Of a stretch of DNA of 25,703 nucleotides, positions 1-4,760 are shown in pieces. The translations under genes were made by a program, and so were the position numbers. Origin of the DNA: Bacteroidales bacterium (GTDB taxonomy: Bacteria; Bacteroidota; Bacteroidia; Bacteroidales; Paludibacteraceae). Numbering within the stretch: the first letter of the stretch is position 1; every line of letters begins with the position of its first letter. The notes under the pieces were generated by a model, which saw only the letters and a program-made list of their open reading frames with translations, did not search any database and had not been told where the DNA came from. The stretch covers positions 1-25,703 of the forward strand of contig CAAGHA010000048.1 in NCBI GenBank assembly GCA_900769555.1, read 5' to 3'.

Positions 1-26
1 ACGAATTGCAGGTTTCAAGTTTCAAG

Positions 27-125
27 CAATCGGCCACATGCCCCCTGCCTGGAAGGCAGTACATAGCGAAGCGACAGTAGCCCGGGACATGGTCTCGGGT
101 CTGAGACAGTAACACGGACGAATCG
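27..125 (+). repeat. Palindromic repeat unit, copy A
   Basis: First of several copies of a roughly 90-100 bp unit. It starts at CAATCGG, carries a hairpin CTGCC-TGGAA-GGCAG (near 45-59), then a larger hairpin of the form CCCGRGAC-NTG-GTCTCGGG (near 81-99), and ends near ACACGGACGAA. Copies are joined by short TTTCAAG/ATTCAAG heptamers (11-26 and 129-150 here). The architecture resembles REP/BIME-type repeats mobilised by Y1 transposases, and such a transposase gene lies at 191-643. The likeness is seen in the sequence; mobilisation by that enzyme is inferred. Confidence 0.85.
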
Positions 126-150
126 AAAGTTTCAAGTTTCAAGATTCAAG

Positions 151-186
151 CAATCGGACACATGCCCCCTGCCTGGAAGGCAGTAC
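151..186 (+). repeat. Palindromic repeat unit, truncated copy B
   Basis: Same unit as copy A, but identity stops after the first hairpin and GGCAGTAC at 186, five bases from the stop codon of the transposase gene at 191-643. A diverged inverted counterpart occurs at 733-761 on the other side of that gene, so this fragment may be one terminus of the transposase element. Confidence 0.75.
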
Positions 187-190
187 CATA

Positions 191-643
191 TCAATCATCA
201 AGAAGTCGATCAGACTTAGCATCCACCCCAAACTCCTTCAATAAAGACTCATACTCACCACGAAAACCAGTAGATTTATGATGCTCTTTTTGCCGTTGTA
301 TATACCTTATCACATTTTTACGCTCCTTTACCGAATAGGTAAACGCAGCATATCCGTTACCCCAAGCTTCAAAAAGAGGGAAAAGTTCCCTATGTTCAGA
401 CAACCAAATAGATGTCTCTTGCTTAAGGATCTTCATAAAGTTGCTCAATGATATTGTTGGATGAATTTCTACGCACATATGTATATGATCGGGCATAGAA
501 TTGATACGATAAAGAACACACTTTTTTCTTTTACATATACCATAGATGTATGCCCACAGATAACGTTCATTTTTTTCATTTATTGTTCGTCGACTATTCT
601 TTGTTCGCCATACAATATGGTATGTTAGGCAGATATGACTCAT
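191..643 (-). CDS. tnpA: IS200/IS605-family Y1 (HUH) transposase
   Basis: A 150-residue protein of the usual length for the single-domain Y1_Tnp family, which cuts and rejoins single-stranded DNA at hairpin ends through a 5'-phosphotyrosine. The HUH motif is His53-Ile-His55 in NSMPDHIHM. The likely nucleophile is Tyr114 in VIRYIQRQKEHH, with Gln118 in the position that completes the metal site in this family. The C-terminal FRGEYESLLKEFGV segment is typical of Bacteroidota members. It is transcribed leftward, and a TATCTTTG -7 box lies at 684-691. The reading frame is intact, so the enzyme may be active. It could be an IS200 transposase or a repeat-associated (RAYT-like) enzyme. The surrounding palindromic repeats are compatible with both. 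Confidence 0.9.
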   Translation of the reverse strand: MSHICLTYHIVWRTKNSRRTINEKNERYLWAYIYGICKRKKCVLYRINSMPDHIHMCVEIHPTISLSNFMKILKQETSIWLSEHRELFPLFEAWGNGYAAFTYSVKERKNVIRYIQRQKEHHKSTGFRGEYESLLKEFGVDAKSDRLLDD

Positions 644-683
644 AATTATGTTATTTATACTATTTATAGGTAAGATTACTACG

Positions 684-691
684 CAAAGATA
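684..691 (-). promoter_or_regulatory. Candidate -7 promoter box for the transposase
   Basis: On the minus strand this reads TATCTTTG, matching the Bacteroidota -7 consensus TAnnTTTG, about 41 bases upstream of the transposase start. No clear -33 TTTG lies at the expected distance. Confidence 0.4.
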
Positions 692-732
692 GTCAATATT
701 TTAGTTTTTATCGCTCTTTGGTTAGATATTTT

Positions 733-761
733 GTACGGCCTTTCAGACCGGGGGATGTGTG
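733..761 (-). repeat. Palindromic repeat end, diverged copy F
   Basis: An inverted, diverged copy of the hairpin end of the local repeat (GTACGGCCTTTCAGACC then a G-run and ATGTGTG), matching the reverse complement of 158-186 over most positions. It mirrors truncated copy B on the other side of the transposase gene. Confidence 0.6.
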
Positions 762-807
762 CAGGATAGACCAGAGGTCGCATCACGACACATGAGACTG
801 CATCTTG

Positions 808-909
808 TGTCCCGAGACTCTGTCACGGGTTACACTCACATCACATTTGCTACGACTGCGTCTTCGCATGTGATGCTCGGTATTGCCTTTCAGGCAATTA
901 CCAAGTCCG
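808..909 (-). repeat. Palindromic repeat unit, diverged copy G
   Basis: Reverse-orientation relative of the unit. A CCCGAGAC-TCT-GTCACGGG hairpin is at 811-829, a GCGTCTTCGC segment corresponds to the unit's GCGAAGCG part, an ATTGCC-TTTCA-GGCAAT hairpin is at 882-898, and TCCG is at 905-908. Compared with the other copies it has about 20-25 extra bases between the two hairpins. Both hairpins keep the same geometry (stem, 3-base or 5-base loop) while the bases differ, which suggests that structure is conserved. The stretch from 644 to 955 holds no gene; it consists of the transposase upstream region and these diverged repeats. Confidence 0.6.
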
Positions 910-956
910 AAGATGATACAAGAAACACATACTAAACTCTGACAAATTTATAAGCT

Positions 957-1045
957 CATCCCCTGCCTGGAAGGCAGTACATAGCGAAGCGACAGTAGCC
1001 CGGGACATGGTCTCGGGTCTGAGACAGTAACACGGACGAATTGCA
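957..1045 (+). repeat. Palindromic repeat unit, copy C
   Basis: Nearly identical to copy A over the CTGCC-TGGAA-GGCAG hairpin, the TAGCGAAGCGACAGTAG segment and the CCCGGGACATGGTCTCGGG hairpin. It is followed by GTTTCAAG-type heptamers (1047-1061) that lead into copy D. An apparent minus-strand reading frame across 956-1231 comes only from this repetitive DNA. Confidence 0.85.
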
Positions 1046-1061
1046 GGTTTCAAGTTTCAAG

Positions 1062-1177
1062 CAATCGGACACATGCCCCCTGCCTGGAAGGCAGTACATA
1101 GCGAAGTGACAGTAGCCCGAGACTTGGTCTCGGGTCTGAGACAGTAACCCGGACGAATTGCAAGTTTCAGGTTTCAA
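1062..1177 (+). repeat. Palindromic repeat unit, copy D, abutting the CRISPR array
   Basis: A full copy whose large hairpin is a perfect palindrome (CCCGAGAC-TTG-GTCTCGGG at 1116-1134). Its trailing heptamers (1163-1177) end exactly where CRISPR repeat sequence begins at 1178. The distal CRISPR repeat has lost its first 11 bases at this junction. Confidence 0.85.
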
Positions 1178-1346
1178 TATTGTAGTGGAAATTAGTCTGT
1201 GATGGCAAGAAAGAAAGTGTTTGGGATGCAATTAAATGTCTTAATCCTTATTGTAGTGGAAGTTAGTCTGTGACTTTTCGTTGACTTCCAAGGGAATAGG
1301 CAAAGAATAGTCTTAATCCTTATTGTAGTGGAAGTTAGTCTGTGAC
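1178..1346 (-). CRISPR. Short CRISPR array: two intact 37-bp repeats, one truncated repeat, two spacers
   Basis: Identical 37-bp repeats lie at 1238-1274 and 1310-1346, beginning GTCTTAATCCTTATTG and ending AGTTAGTCTGTGAC on the plus strand. A third copy at 1178-1203 keeps only the last 26 positions with two mismatches. Spacers are 34 bp (1204-1237) and 35 bp (1275-1309). The degenerate copy marks the distal end, so the leader is on the high-coordinate side and transcription is leftward, the same direction as cas2 and cas1. A leader promoter at 1445-1475 agrees with this. The array is very small, which fits a recently acquired, decayed or weakly active locus. Confidence 0.93.
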
Positions 1347-1658
1347 AGTGATTTTTATAATCCGCTGATTATAACATTATTAACACAACGTTTTTTTCTT
1401 TTATTTCAAAATCCCCGTAAAAAAACGACCTTTATTTCGGAGCGCAAAGGTATATCAAATAAATCAAAGAACAAAGTTAATCTATATTAATATTTCCCAA
1501 GACTTTATCCTCGACAAGTTCTCTCGGTATTGTCTTATGAACAATAGTTTACATATTTACATAACTCACTCTTAAGTCCGCCCTTACACAGTTCAATTTA
1601 TACTGCTAATCCGCCCGTGGGTTTAATAAACTAACTGTTGCGAATATATAACTTTATT
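1347..1658 (-). promoter_or_regulatory. CRISPR leader region
   Basis: A 312-bp AT-rich non-coding stretch between the cas2 stop and the first intact repeat. It holds a perfect 8-bp inverted repeat (TTATAATC-CGCT-GATTATAA, 1355-1374) nine bases from the repeat. It also holds a Bacteroidota-type promoter pointing into the array (1445-1475). Leaders direct new spacer insertion, and a leader-proximal inverted repeat could be a docking site for Cas1-Cas2 or a host factor; that role is inferred. I see no gene in this stretch. Confidence 0.7.
1445..1475 (-). promoter_or_regulatory. Leader promoter for the CRISPR array
   Basis: Read on the minus strand, TTTG (1475-1472) is followed after 19 bases by TACCTTTG (1452-1445). 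This matches the Bacteroidota TTTG-N19-21-TAnnTTTG promoter. A start near 1438 would transcribe leftward through the leader into the array, which fixes the probable crRNA strand. Confidence 0.65.
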
Positions 1659-2135
1659 TCAAAAAAACAACGTATTCTTTGTCTTCATTATCAAATCCAC
1701 ATCAATGTTCTTCCCGATTATCTTCATGCTGCGCAATAACTCTGTAGATACCGGCACAATCAGTATGCTATCCTCATTTTCATAACACCCCTGCACCTCG
1801 ACCAAATCCGAGCGAATCTGCTCATACTTCTCCCTGCTTAAATCGGCAATGAATATGGAGCGCTGCACACGAAAACAACCCATCTTTTGCAAGTACTTAA
1901 AAACTTGATTACGTACTTTGTTACTCTCTATGTCATACATCACAAAAAATAACATACTCGTGCTTTTAAATTGTTTTACAATGCCTATCAAATTTTGAAC
2001 TCGTTCCTCAATACTGCCTAAAGAATTTACATTCATTCCTACTCTATTGGGTACAGGTGAACCTGAAATTCCTGAAGCTGTAATCTTTTGCATCTTCTCT
2101 ACAAATGTCAGTTCCTTACGCTTTTTCTTTGTCAT
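1659..2135 (-). CDS. cas2: CRISPR-associated Cas2, N-terminally extended
   Basis: Cas2 is the dimeric scaffold of the Cas1-Cas2 integrase that inserts new spacers next to the leader. The ferredoxin-like core starts about 60 residues into the protein (SMLFFVMYDIESNKVR), with the family Asp in YDIE at residue 68. It continues through GCFRVQRSIFIADLS and an ILIVPVS strand. I start at the ATG at 2135 (MTKKKRKELTF), giving 158 residues. A longer frame to 2189 needs a TTG start and would run into the structured upstream region. Canonical Cas2 is about 90-100 residues, so the N-terminal part (about 59 residues, basic then GSIEERVQNLIGIVKQ) is an extension of unknown role. It is the last gene before the leader and array. 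Confidence 0.9.
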   Translation of the reverse strand: MTKKKRKELTFVEKMQKITASGISGSPVPNRVGMNVNSLGSIEERVQNLIGIVKQFKSTSMLFFVMYDIESNKVRNQVFKYLQKMGCFRVQRSIFIADLSREKYEQIRSDLVEVQGCYENEDSILIVPVSTELLRSMKIIGKNIDVDLIMKTKNTLFF

Positions 2136-2148
2136 CTTGATTCTATTT

Positions 2149-2259
2149 ATAATTTCAAAATTATGCAGCGGATTTAAAACAACTTCCAACTACAATGTCT
2201 CTCAGATGCTTATCTGTGTAAAAGCGACCTCCATAAAACATTGTATTTATAAAGGTCGC
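2149..2259 (-). promoter_or_regulatory. Structured 5' region of cas2 (hairpins, possible pseudoknot, repeat-complementary segment)
   Basis: In the minus-strand RNA, 2259-2246 pairs with 2237-2224 to give a 14-bp stem with two G-U wobbles and an 8-nt loop (2245-2238, UACAAUGU), followed directly by UUUU. The wobble positions would be mismatches on the other strand, which points to the cas-sense RNA. A second hairpin is CAGAT-AAGC-ATCTG (2216-2203). The loop is perfectly complementary to ACATTGTA at 2198-2191, which allows a pseudoknot. Positions 2196-2181 (ATTGTAGTTGGAAGTT) match the complement of the CRISPR repeat with one extra base. A third hairpin (2149-2164) sits 14 bases before the cas2 ATG. 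The structure could act as an attenuator or translation switch; that role is inferred. Confidence 0.55.
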
Positions 2260-2266
2260 CTGCAAG

Positions 2267-2340
2267 TTAATCCAATCCCATATAGGTCATCACCGACTCT
2301 AAATCCATCCCGTCATCATAATCAACCACACATTCCATCG
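2267..2340 (-). pseudogene. Possible frame-shifted tail of the acidic small ORF
   Basis: In a different frame from the 2322-2483 ORF, this segment reads MECVVDYDDGMDLESVMT and ends in YMGLD followed by a stop. It overlaps the end of the 53-residue ORF and has the same acidic, coding-like composition. One indel near 2325-2340 would join the two into a single protein of about 75 residues. It could also be a separate overlapping mini-ORF or chance. The only frame that reads through it from an upstream start is basic and unconvincing before 2340. Confidence 0.35.
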
Positions 2341-2483
2341 GTGAGCGCATAAAAGGAATCTTCATAATAGTCCGTATCATCACAATTCCAACCAGGATCA
2401 TACCTTTCACAAGAAGATTCTCTCTCCTCTTCATACGAATCGAAATCTTCATCTTCGCAATCAAAATAAACATCCTTATTCAT
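2322..2483 (-). CDS. Very acidic small protein (53 aa) between primase and cas2
   Basis: Unrecognised. The ATG at 2483 is 33 bases after the primase-polymerase stop, with a weak GAGG just upstream, so it lies within the cas operon. The product starts MNKDVYFDCEDEDFDSYEEE and contains 19 Asp/Glu against 3 Lys/Arg, plus many Tyr and four Cys. Its frame is much more protein-like than the Met/Ile/Arg-rich alternative frame over the same DNA. Strong negative charge can signal DNA mimicry or binding to basic partners such as Cas1-Cas2, but I have no direct evidence for this. It ends at a TGA where an equally acidic frame continues (2267-2340), suggesting an indel or programmed shift. Confidence 0.5.
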   Translation of the reverse strand: MNKDVYFDCEDEDFDSYEEERESSCERYDPGWNCDDTDYYEDSFYALTDGMCG

Positions 2484-2516
2484 AACCTCATAATATAGTT
2501 TAAATTTTTACAACTC

Positions 2517-3536
2517 CTAACTCCCCAGAATAAACGCCTCTATCAAACTCGCAATCAACACATTCAATTCTTCCGACGTACCCCGTTTAGGCGACTTCAC
2601 CACCTTGAAACCATGCTTTCCGTAAAAAAGATTCACCTCCGCAAATCGTAAACCCACCTGTACAGAGAGTTTTTTTCCGTACTGAATATCCCGAATCTCT
2701 TTAACTATTGCACCGGTACTCTCGATAAACCTTTTCAATTCTTCAATAATATCATTCAAAATTCCAGGAACAAAATACTGTTTAATTTCCATCTGCTTTG
2801 ACTTGGAAGGATTCAACAGAGCTTTAATACGTTGTAACGTTTCCGCACCCGGTTCTCCACCCGATTTCTCCACCGGATTCAACTCTTTGGAAATCAGTTT
2901 TTGCTCCTCTTCCACTAGTTTCACCTCCTCAAAAAGAGTCATCGTTTGCTCTTCATTCACAATTTTCTCCCAATCAACCAAGATTGCCAAGGGATTAAAA
3001 TAAACCTCCGGATCGACACTCATAAAACACGCTCTGCTCACATCACACGTTTTATCATCAATTACCTGTTGTAAACCATATTGCTTGGAAAAAGCAGAAG
3101 AAAAAAGTTTATAAAACAGAGAATAAACCCCTGCATCGTAACATCTGCTCTTCATCTTGAACAGTAACTTCAAACCATCTTCTCCGGGAGAAATAAAGCA
3201 GAGCATCACCCTATCATCCTTCATCAACTGCTGCTTCAATGCATTCACATCAAACCCTTTTTCTCGCACATGATCGACATCCAACACAAAGTATTCTGTA
3301 TAGGCAAAATTCTCCTTCCTGCGAAAAGCAGGGTTGAACACTCCACATACAAAAAACGGCAATTCGCGCTTTTTTGAAGCATACAACTTTGCATCCAAGT
3401 TTTTTATGATTCTCAACTGACTGATCTGAGAAGCTACTTCTGCCTTTGGCACCCTGATGCATTGGTATAAATAATCTACTCGTACTCTTTGCAGACACTC
3501 ATCTGCCGAACGAACATTTTTTCCACATGAAATCAT
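2517..3536 (-). CDS. CRISPR-associated primase-polymerase (BT4734-like AEP domain)
   Basis: A 339-residue protein with an N-terminal archaeo-eukaryotic primase fold of the BT4734/VirE-N type. Motif I is YFVLDVDH with Asp86 and Asp88. A motif II-like segment is SPGEDGLKLLFK (116-127). The third acidic position is Asp165 in CDVSRACFMS, followed by DPEVYFNP. The C-terminal third (about 230-339) is a separate unassigned domain (YGKKLSVQVGLRFAEVNLFY). Proteins of this family encoded beside cas1 and cas2 are known as CRISPR-associated Prim-Pols and are linked to spacer acquisition, probably by copying or filling in pre-spacer DNA. It lies between cas1 and cas2. The start at 3536 is fixed by a GGAGGTG six to seven bases upstream, an unusually strong Shine-Dalgarno site for this phylum. 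All catalytic acids are present. Confidence 0.82.
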   Translation of the reverse strand: MISCGKNVRSADECLQRVRVDYLYQCIRVPKAEVASQISQLRIIKNLDAKLYASKKRELPFFVCGVFNPAFRRKENFAYTEYFVLDVDHVREKGFDVNALKQQLMKDDRVMLCFISPGEDGLKLLFKMKSRCYDAGVYSLFYKLFSSAFSKQYGLQQVIDDKTCDVSRACFMSVDPEVYFNPLAILVDWEKIVNEEQTMTLFEEVKLVEEEQKLISKELNPVEKSGGEPGAETLQRIKALLNPSKSKQMEIKQYFVPGILNDIIEELKRFIESTGAIVKEIRDIQYGKKLSVQVGLRFAEVNLFYGKHGFKVVKSPKRGTSEELNVLIASLIEAFILGS

Positions 3537-3547
3537 TTTGCACCTCC
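3537..3547 (-). promoter_or_regulatory. Strong Shine-Dalgarno site of the primase-polymerase
   Basis: The minus strand reads GGAGGTGCAAA directly before the ATG at 3536. This is a full consensus site with good spacing, in a phylum where such sites are uncommon. None of the other genes I checked in this window has one as strong. It settles the start codon. Confidence 0.6.
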
Positions 3548-3678
3548 TTTTTTAGTGTTGTTTAAGGTAATTTCTGTAAATTGGATCGAGACGATTTTGA
3601 AAAAAACTCACCAAATCACTCTGAAATTTTACTTATAAAATTAAAAGTTGAGAAATCTATAAAACCTACCTGAACATG

Positions 3679-4659
3679 CTATCGACAACCTTTCAGCAGT
3701 TGCGCCAACTCCTGCGCATATAAAAACATTTGTTGTCTTCTGCTTCGCGTCACCCCTCGCACGTCAATTGTCTCCTCTAAATAGTCATTCAACGCCTGTA
3801 TCAAAATTCGTCTTCCCAAAGGTTCCAGCCAATAAGAACCATCCTCGCGCACCGAGTAATAATCGTCTGTAATTACATTCTGGGAAATAAAAGAGACAAC
3901 AACATAATCTACCCACACTCGATACAATTCTATTACATCATACACTAACACCGGTCTGTTATACTCATCTCTATGCAAAACACCTATATAAGGATCAATT
4001 CCCGATTTTATTAGTGCACTCTCCACATTTCTATACAACACACCATACCCATAGTTCAACAGAAGATTAAAAATATCCATTGCCGGATGTTGCGAACGTT
4101 TTTCAAAACGATACACTTCCGGAATCACTGCATTGATGGCATTGAAGTAGATCTGAGCCGCCTGTCCCTCACAACCTCTCAGATGAACAGCCACATCTGA
4201 AACCGTTTCTCCCTCTGCTTTCTCTATCTTCGTACGAAACTTTTCCAACTGAGAGATTGCCCTCTCTACTCGATTTCTGCTCGCCTCCTCATCCAATCGG
4301 AACATCAACAACAGAGCCTGCTGATTTTCGATTTTCCTGCTCAGCACAGACTTGATCCAATCCAACGCGGCGGAACTTTGCGTAAAAATCAACTGTCCCT
4401 TTCTAATTGTTGATATAGAGCCGTACTTAGGACTCCAAACTCTCCCCACAGGATGACCGGACTTGTCGATAAATACAATCTCAATCTCCTTTTCTATTGC
4501 CAACATCACCGCATCACTACTTATCCTTGCTCCCTTTGAGATAGAAATACTTCTTATCCCATCCAACGGCAAGCGTTGTTTGCCATCGTTATTGGTAATA
4601 ACCAATGCATCGTTTTCACAATTTAATGAAGCTCCATAATTATTTAATATCAGTTCCAT
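3679..4659 (-). CDS. cas1: CRISPR-associated endonuclease/integrase Cas1
   Basis: Cas1 is the catalytic subunit of the spacer integrase: two Cas1 dimers flank a Cas2 dimer and join pre-spacer ends to the repeat. The protein is 326 residues, normal for the family. It has an N-terminal beta domain (LNNYGASL, then IRSISISKGARISSDA) and a helical catalytic domain. The metal ligands are Glu164 in LRGCEGQAA, His229 in GVLHRDEYNRP and Asp241 in VYDVIELYR. The N-terminal IVFIDKSGHPVGRVW segment and the ending are complete. It is the first gene of the leftward cas operon and is divergent from the WYL regulator (101 bases between starts). No effector gene accompanies it in this window, so the CRISPR type cannot be assigned; primase-polymerase partners are usually seen with type III-like loci. 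Confidence 0.95.
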   Translation of the reverse strand: MELILNNYGASLNCENDALVITNNDGKQRLPLDGIRSISISKGARISSDAVMLAIEKEIEIVFIDKSGHPVGRVWSPKYGSISTIRKGQLIFTQSSAALDWIKSVLSRKIENQQALLLMFRLDEEASRNRVERAISQLEKFRTKIEKAEGETVSDVAVHLRGCEGQAAQIYFNAINAVIPEVYRFEKRSQHPAMDIFNLLLNYGYGVLYRNVESALIKSGIDPYIGVLHRDEYNRPVLVYDVIELYRVWVDYVVVSFISQNVITDDYYSVREDGSYWLEPLGRRILIQALNDYLEETIDVRGVTRSRRQQMFLYAQELAQLLKGCR

Positions 4660-4760
4660 AATATTCGTATATGTTGTTTATAGCACAAAGATTTGCATTA
4701 CGAAACGAATTCTATTTTCGTTTAGGAATAATTTTTATATTTTTGAAAAAAAAACTGACA
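4660..4760. promoter_or_regulatory. Divergent control region between cas1 and the WYL regulator
   Basis: A 101-base AT-rich spacer between divergent starts. Rightward, TATTTTTG at 4738-4745 fits the -7 box with a TTTT 19 bases upstream, although it is very close to the 4761 ATG. Leftward, AATCTTTG (4693-4686) is a one-mismatch -7 box for cas1. A WYL regulator binding here would control both genes; that is inferred from the gene arrangement. Confidence 0.35.

Larger units (their letters stand above)
158..761 (-). mobile_element. Putative IS200/IS605-like element with inverted palindromic ends
   Basis: A single Y1-type transposase ORF (191-643) is bracketed by inverted copies of the hairpin end of the local repeat. 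The left copy is 158-186 (ACACATGCCCCC then CTGCCTGGAAGGCAGTAC). The right copy is 733-761 (GTACGGCCTTTCAGACC then GGGGGATGTGTG). IS200/IS605 elements have subterminal hairpins, not classical terminal inverted repeats, so exact boundaries cannot be set from sequence alone. No accessory tnpB is present. The alternative is a stand-alone repeat-associated Y1 transposase (RAYT-like) that happens to sit among its repeats. Confidence 0.45.

Noticed and set aside
191..643. Transposase as part of the CRISPR system (for example a guide-associated TnpA/TnpB pair)
   Set aside because: No tnpB and no omega-RNA-like sequence is present, and the gene is separated from the array by the repeat block.
956..1231. 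A 91-residue minus-strand reading frame
   Set aside because: It is the translation of palindromic copies C and D plus CRISPR sequence, with internal duplication and no protein character.
2047..2352. A 101-residue plus-strand reading frame across the cas2 5' region
   Set aside because: It is antisense to cas2 and the acidic ORF, has no protein-like composition, and crosses the structured intergenic region.
4671..4760. Upstream in-frame start for the WYL regulator
   Set aside because: The extra 30 residues are a low-complexity hydrophobic reading of the promoter region; the wHTH begins after the ATG at 4761.
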